DNA of 64,000 nucleotides, taken from positions 248,001 to 312,000 of the forward strand of contig JAXMGD010000005.1 in NCBI GenBank assembly GCA_046347475.1, given 5' to 3'. The notes below the pieces were generated by a model. The model was not told the origin of the DNA. It did not search any database and was given only the letters and a program-made list of their open reading frames with translations. Both the position numbers and the translations under genes were made by a program. Shown in pieces: positions 62,369-64,000 of this stretch (positions are counted from its first letter, which is position 1; every line of letters starts with the position of its first letter). Origin of the DNA: CAMCXE01 sp046347475 (GTDB lineage Bacteria; Pseudomonadota; Gammaproteobacteria; Pseudomonadales; Cellvibrionaceae).

Positions 62369-63520
62369 CTAAAACCCTTGAATGAGGGAGACAACCGCCT
62401 GCACCAGTGCATCGGCTTGTTCATCGGTGAGAATAAAAGGTGGCAACAATCGCACGGTGTTGCCTGCGGTGACATTGATTAACACGCCGTTCTGCTTGCC
62501 CGCGTCTACCAGGGCGCCGCAGTCTTCGGTCAATTCAATACCGATCATCAAGCCCAGCCCGCGCACCTCTTTTACTTTGGGGGAACCGGCCAGGGCTTCT
62601 TGCAGTGAGCCCTTAATGCGCTCGCCTAAATAAGCGACCCGCTTGAGGAGGGTTGAATCAAGGCTGTTGACTACCGCTAAGGCGGTGCTGCAGGCGAGGG
62701 GGTTGCCGCCAAAAGTGGTGCCGTGGTTGCCTGCTTGAAACACCTCGGCAGCGGGGCCGCGGGCGAGACAGGCGCCGATGGGCACGCCATTGCCGAGGCC
62801 TTTTGCCGTAGTGACTACGTCGGGCAATACACCGTACTGCTGGTAGGCAAAGTAGGTGCCGGTGCGGCCATTGCCGGTTTGAATTTCATCCAAAATCAGC
62901 AGCCAGCCTTTGGCGTCACAAAGGGCGCGCAGCTTAGGTAGGTAATCCGCACTCGGAACCCGTATACCGCCTTCCCCCTGCACGGGTTCAACCATCACGG
63001 CCACGGTGTGGGCGGTGGCGGCGGCCTCTATGGCCGCTAAATCGTTATAGGGTACATGGCTGAAGCCCTCGACCAGAGGATAAAACCCCTTTTGAATTTT
63101 GCTATTGCCCGAGGCCGACAAGGTACCGAGGGTGCGGCCGTGAAAGCTGTTTTGGGCGGTGATGATATGAGGCTGCGTTATGCCTTTGTCATTGCCGTAT
63201 TTGCGGGCAATTTTGATGGCGGCTTCGTTCGCTTCAGCGCCCGAATTGGAAAAGAAGGCTTTGTCCATCCCAGAGAGCGCAACAAGCTTTGCGCCCAGTT
63301 CTTGTTGGCTGGGGATGTTATACAGATTGGAGGTGTGCAGTAACTTTTGGGCTTGATCCACTATCGCCTGGGTAACCGCGGGGTAGTTATAACCTAGGCC
63401 GCATACAGCAATGCCGGAGATGCCATCCAAATAACGGCGGCCTTCGCTGTCCCACACATAGGGGCCTTCGCCCTTGACGAGGGTGGTGCTGCGGGTGCCG
63501 TAGGTGTTCATGAGGGTCAT
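62369..63520 (-). CDS. argD: Acetylornithine aminotransferase
   Basis: 383 residues, class III PLP aminotransferase. SGAEANEAAIKIARKYG, FHGRTLGTLSASGN, LILDEIQTGNGRTG and the PLP-lysine motif TTAKGLGNGVPIGA are present. It converts N-acetylglutamate semialdehyde to acetylornithine. It supplies ornithine for argF. Confidence 0.93.
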   Translation of the reverse strand: MTLMNTYGTRSTTLVKGEGPYVWDSEGRRYLDGISGIAVCGLGYNYPAVTQAIVDQAQKLLHTSNLYNIPSQQELGAKLVALSGMDKAFFSNSGAEANEAAIKIARKYGNDKGITQPHIITAQNSFHGRTLGTLSASGNSKIQKGFYPLVEGFSHVPYNDLAAIEAAATAHTVAVMVEPVQGEGGIRVPSADYLPKLRALCDAKGWLLILDEIQTGNGRTGTYFAYQQYGVLPDVVTTAKGLGNGVPIGACLARGPAAEVFQAGNHGTTFGGNPLACSTALAVVNSLDSTLLKRVAYLGERIKGSLQEALAGSPKVKEVRGLGLMIGIELTEDCGALVDAGKQNGVLINVTAGNTVRLLPPFILTDEQADALVQAVVSLIQGF

Positions 63521-63647
63521 ACCTGTGATCTCGGATAGAGAACCTAGAGACTCAAGCTAACCTCAACGCCTGTTTACCTGTGTGCGCATTCACGCCCCCG
63601 CGAAGAATTTAACTGTTGTTCTAGGTTTAAAAAGCCCAAAAACAAAA

Positions 63648-63705
63648 CAGGCAGCGATCGCTGCCTGCAACGGGCATTCTAAAAATAATATTTTGCCTTT
63701 GACAA
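63648..63705 (-). promoter_or_regulatory. Promoter with palindrome upstream of argD
   Basis: Minus strand: -35 TTGTCA (63700-63705), 18-base spacer, -10 TAGAAT (63676-63681). The perfect 20-bp palindrome CAGGCAGCGATCGCTGCCTG (63648-63667) starts about where transcription would, followed by TTTTGTTTTT. It could be an operator, a protective 5' hairpin, or a terminator of a short RNA. The rest of the 63521-63851 gap shows no gene. Confidence 0.5.
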
Positions 63706-63851
63706 CCCCTTTATCCGAAGCTGTTTGATTAATGCTAAGAAGTCGAGAGCCAGGGGTACCGCCAAGGTCGTAAATGACAGTAAAATGCGGCCAATACCCG
63801 AGAGTTCTACTGGGTTATCGCTTTCCTCAATTAATCCACATAGGTACCGCT

Positions 63852-64000
63852 ATGGACATCATTGAAACCATCAAAGACCAAATCGCGCAAAACCCCGTCA
63901 TTCTTTACATGAAGGGCTCACCGGATGCACCTCAGTGCGGGTTCTCCCAGCGCGCGTCGCAAGCCGTGATGGCCTGTGGTAAGCGGTTTGCGTTTGTCGA
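63852..64000 (+). CDS. grxD: Monothiol glutaredoxin (GrxD-like), partial
   Basis: The first 49 residues are present before the window ends. MDIIETIKDQIAQNPVILYMKGSPDAPQCGFSQRASQAV contains the CGFS active site of monothiol glutaredoxins, preceded by the KGSPDxPQ block. These proteins bind a [2Fe-2S] cluster with glutathione and act in iron-sulfur delivery. Confidence 0.93.
   Translation, partial: MDIIETIKDQIAQNPVILYMKGSPDAPQCGFSQRASQAVMACGKRFAFV

Overview
The window looks like a chromosomal segment of a gammaproteobacterium close to the Cellvibrionaceae (Cellvibrio, Saccharophagus, Teredinibacter). This is an inference. It rests on pseudomonad-type housekeeping gene order (rplM-rpsI-petABC-sspB, lon-hupB-ppiD, mnmA-hflD-purB, nudF-yqiB-cpdA, metG-rnfABC) combined with a polyserine-linked lipoprotein esterase and a secreted GH31 glycosidase, which are typical of polysaccharide-degrading members of that group.

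Layout. 1-7.5 kb: the distal part of an MSHA-type pilus locus (a PilZ protein, then MshA-, MshC-, MshD-, MshO-, MshP- and MshQ-like proteins), followed by an isolated fliS. 7.9-16 kb: DegS-like protease, zapG, zapE, ribosomal proteins L13 and S9, and the cytochrome bc1 operon. In that operon cytochrome b and cytochrome c1 form one continuous reading frame. sspB and an exonuclease-like gene follow, without the usual sspA. 16-26 kb: thiolase, lon (with a good sigma-32 promoter), hupB, ppiD, pyrF, cmk, lapA, rpsA. 26-32 kb, mostly minus strand: rsmE, tRNA-Arg(CCT), purB, hflD, mnmA, a diguanylate cyclase and a CE2-type esterase.

33-39 kb is the accessory region. It holds an apparently intact IS110/IS1111-type element whose ends can be placed because the flanks rejoin into an interrupted REP palindrome, several other palindromic repeats, two small orphan genes, and a 771-residue protein combining a TIR-like or deoxyribosyltransferase-like N-terminus with a P-loop ATPase. 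The last is a candidate defence gene.

39-43 kb: speA plus carboxy(nor)spermidine dehydrogenase and decarboxylase, a complete set for making spermidine by the carboxyspermidine route from arginine-derived putrescine. 43-50 kb: GH31 glycosidase, a hypothetical protein, and a divergent DISM-type histidine kinase / NarL-type regulator pair. 50-56 kb: rnfC, rnfB, rnfA and metG. The rnfDGE genes that normally follow rnfC are absent; a 98-bp hairpin element and a hexanucleotide repeat lie there instead. 56-64 kb: cpdA, yqiB, nudF, thiC and thiD under a TPP riboswitch, argF, argD, and the start of a monothiol glutaredoxin gene cut by the window edge.

The most unusual points are the cytochrome b-c1 fusion, the IS1111-type insertion into a REP with a candidate guide sequence in its non-coding end, the TIR-like/ATPase gene with a perfect palindrome in its leader, and the truncated rnf cluster. 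No CRISPR array, rRNA or prophage was seen.
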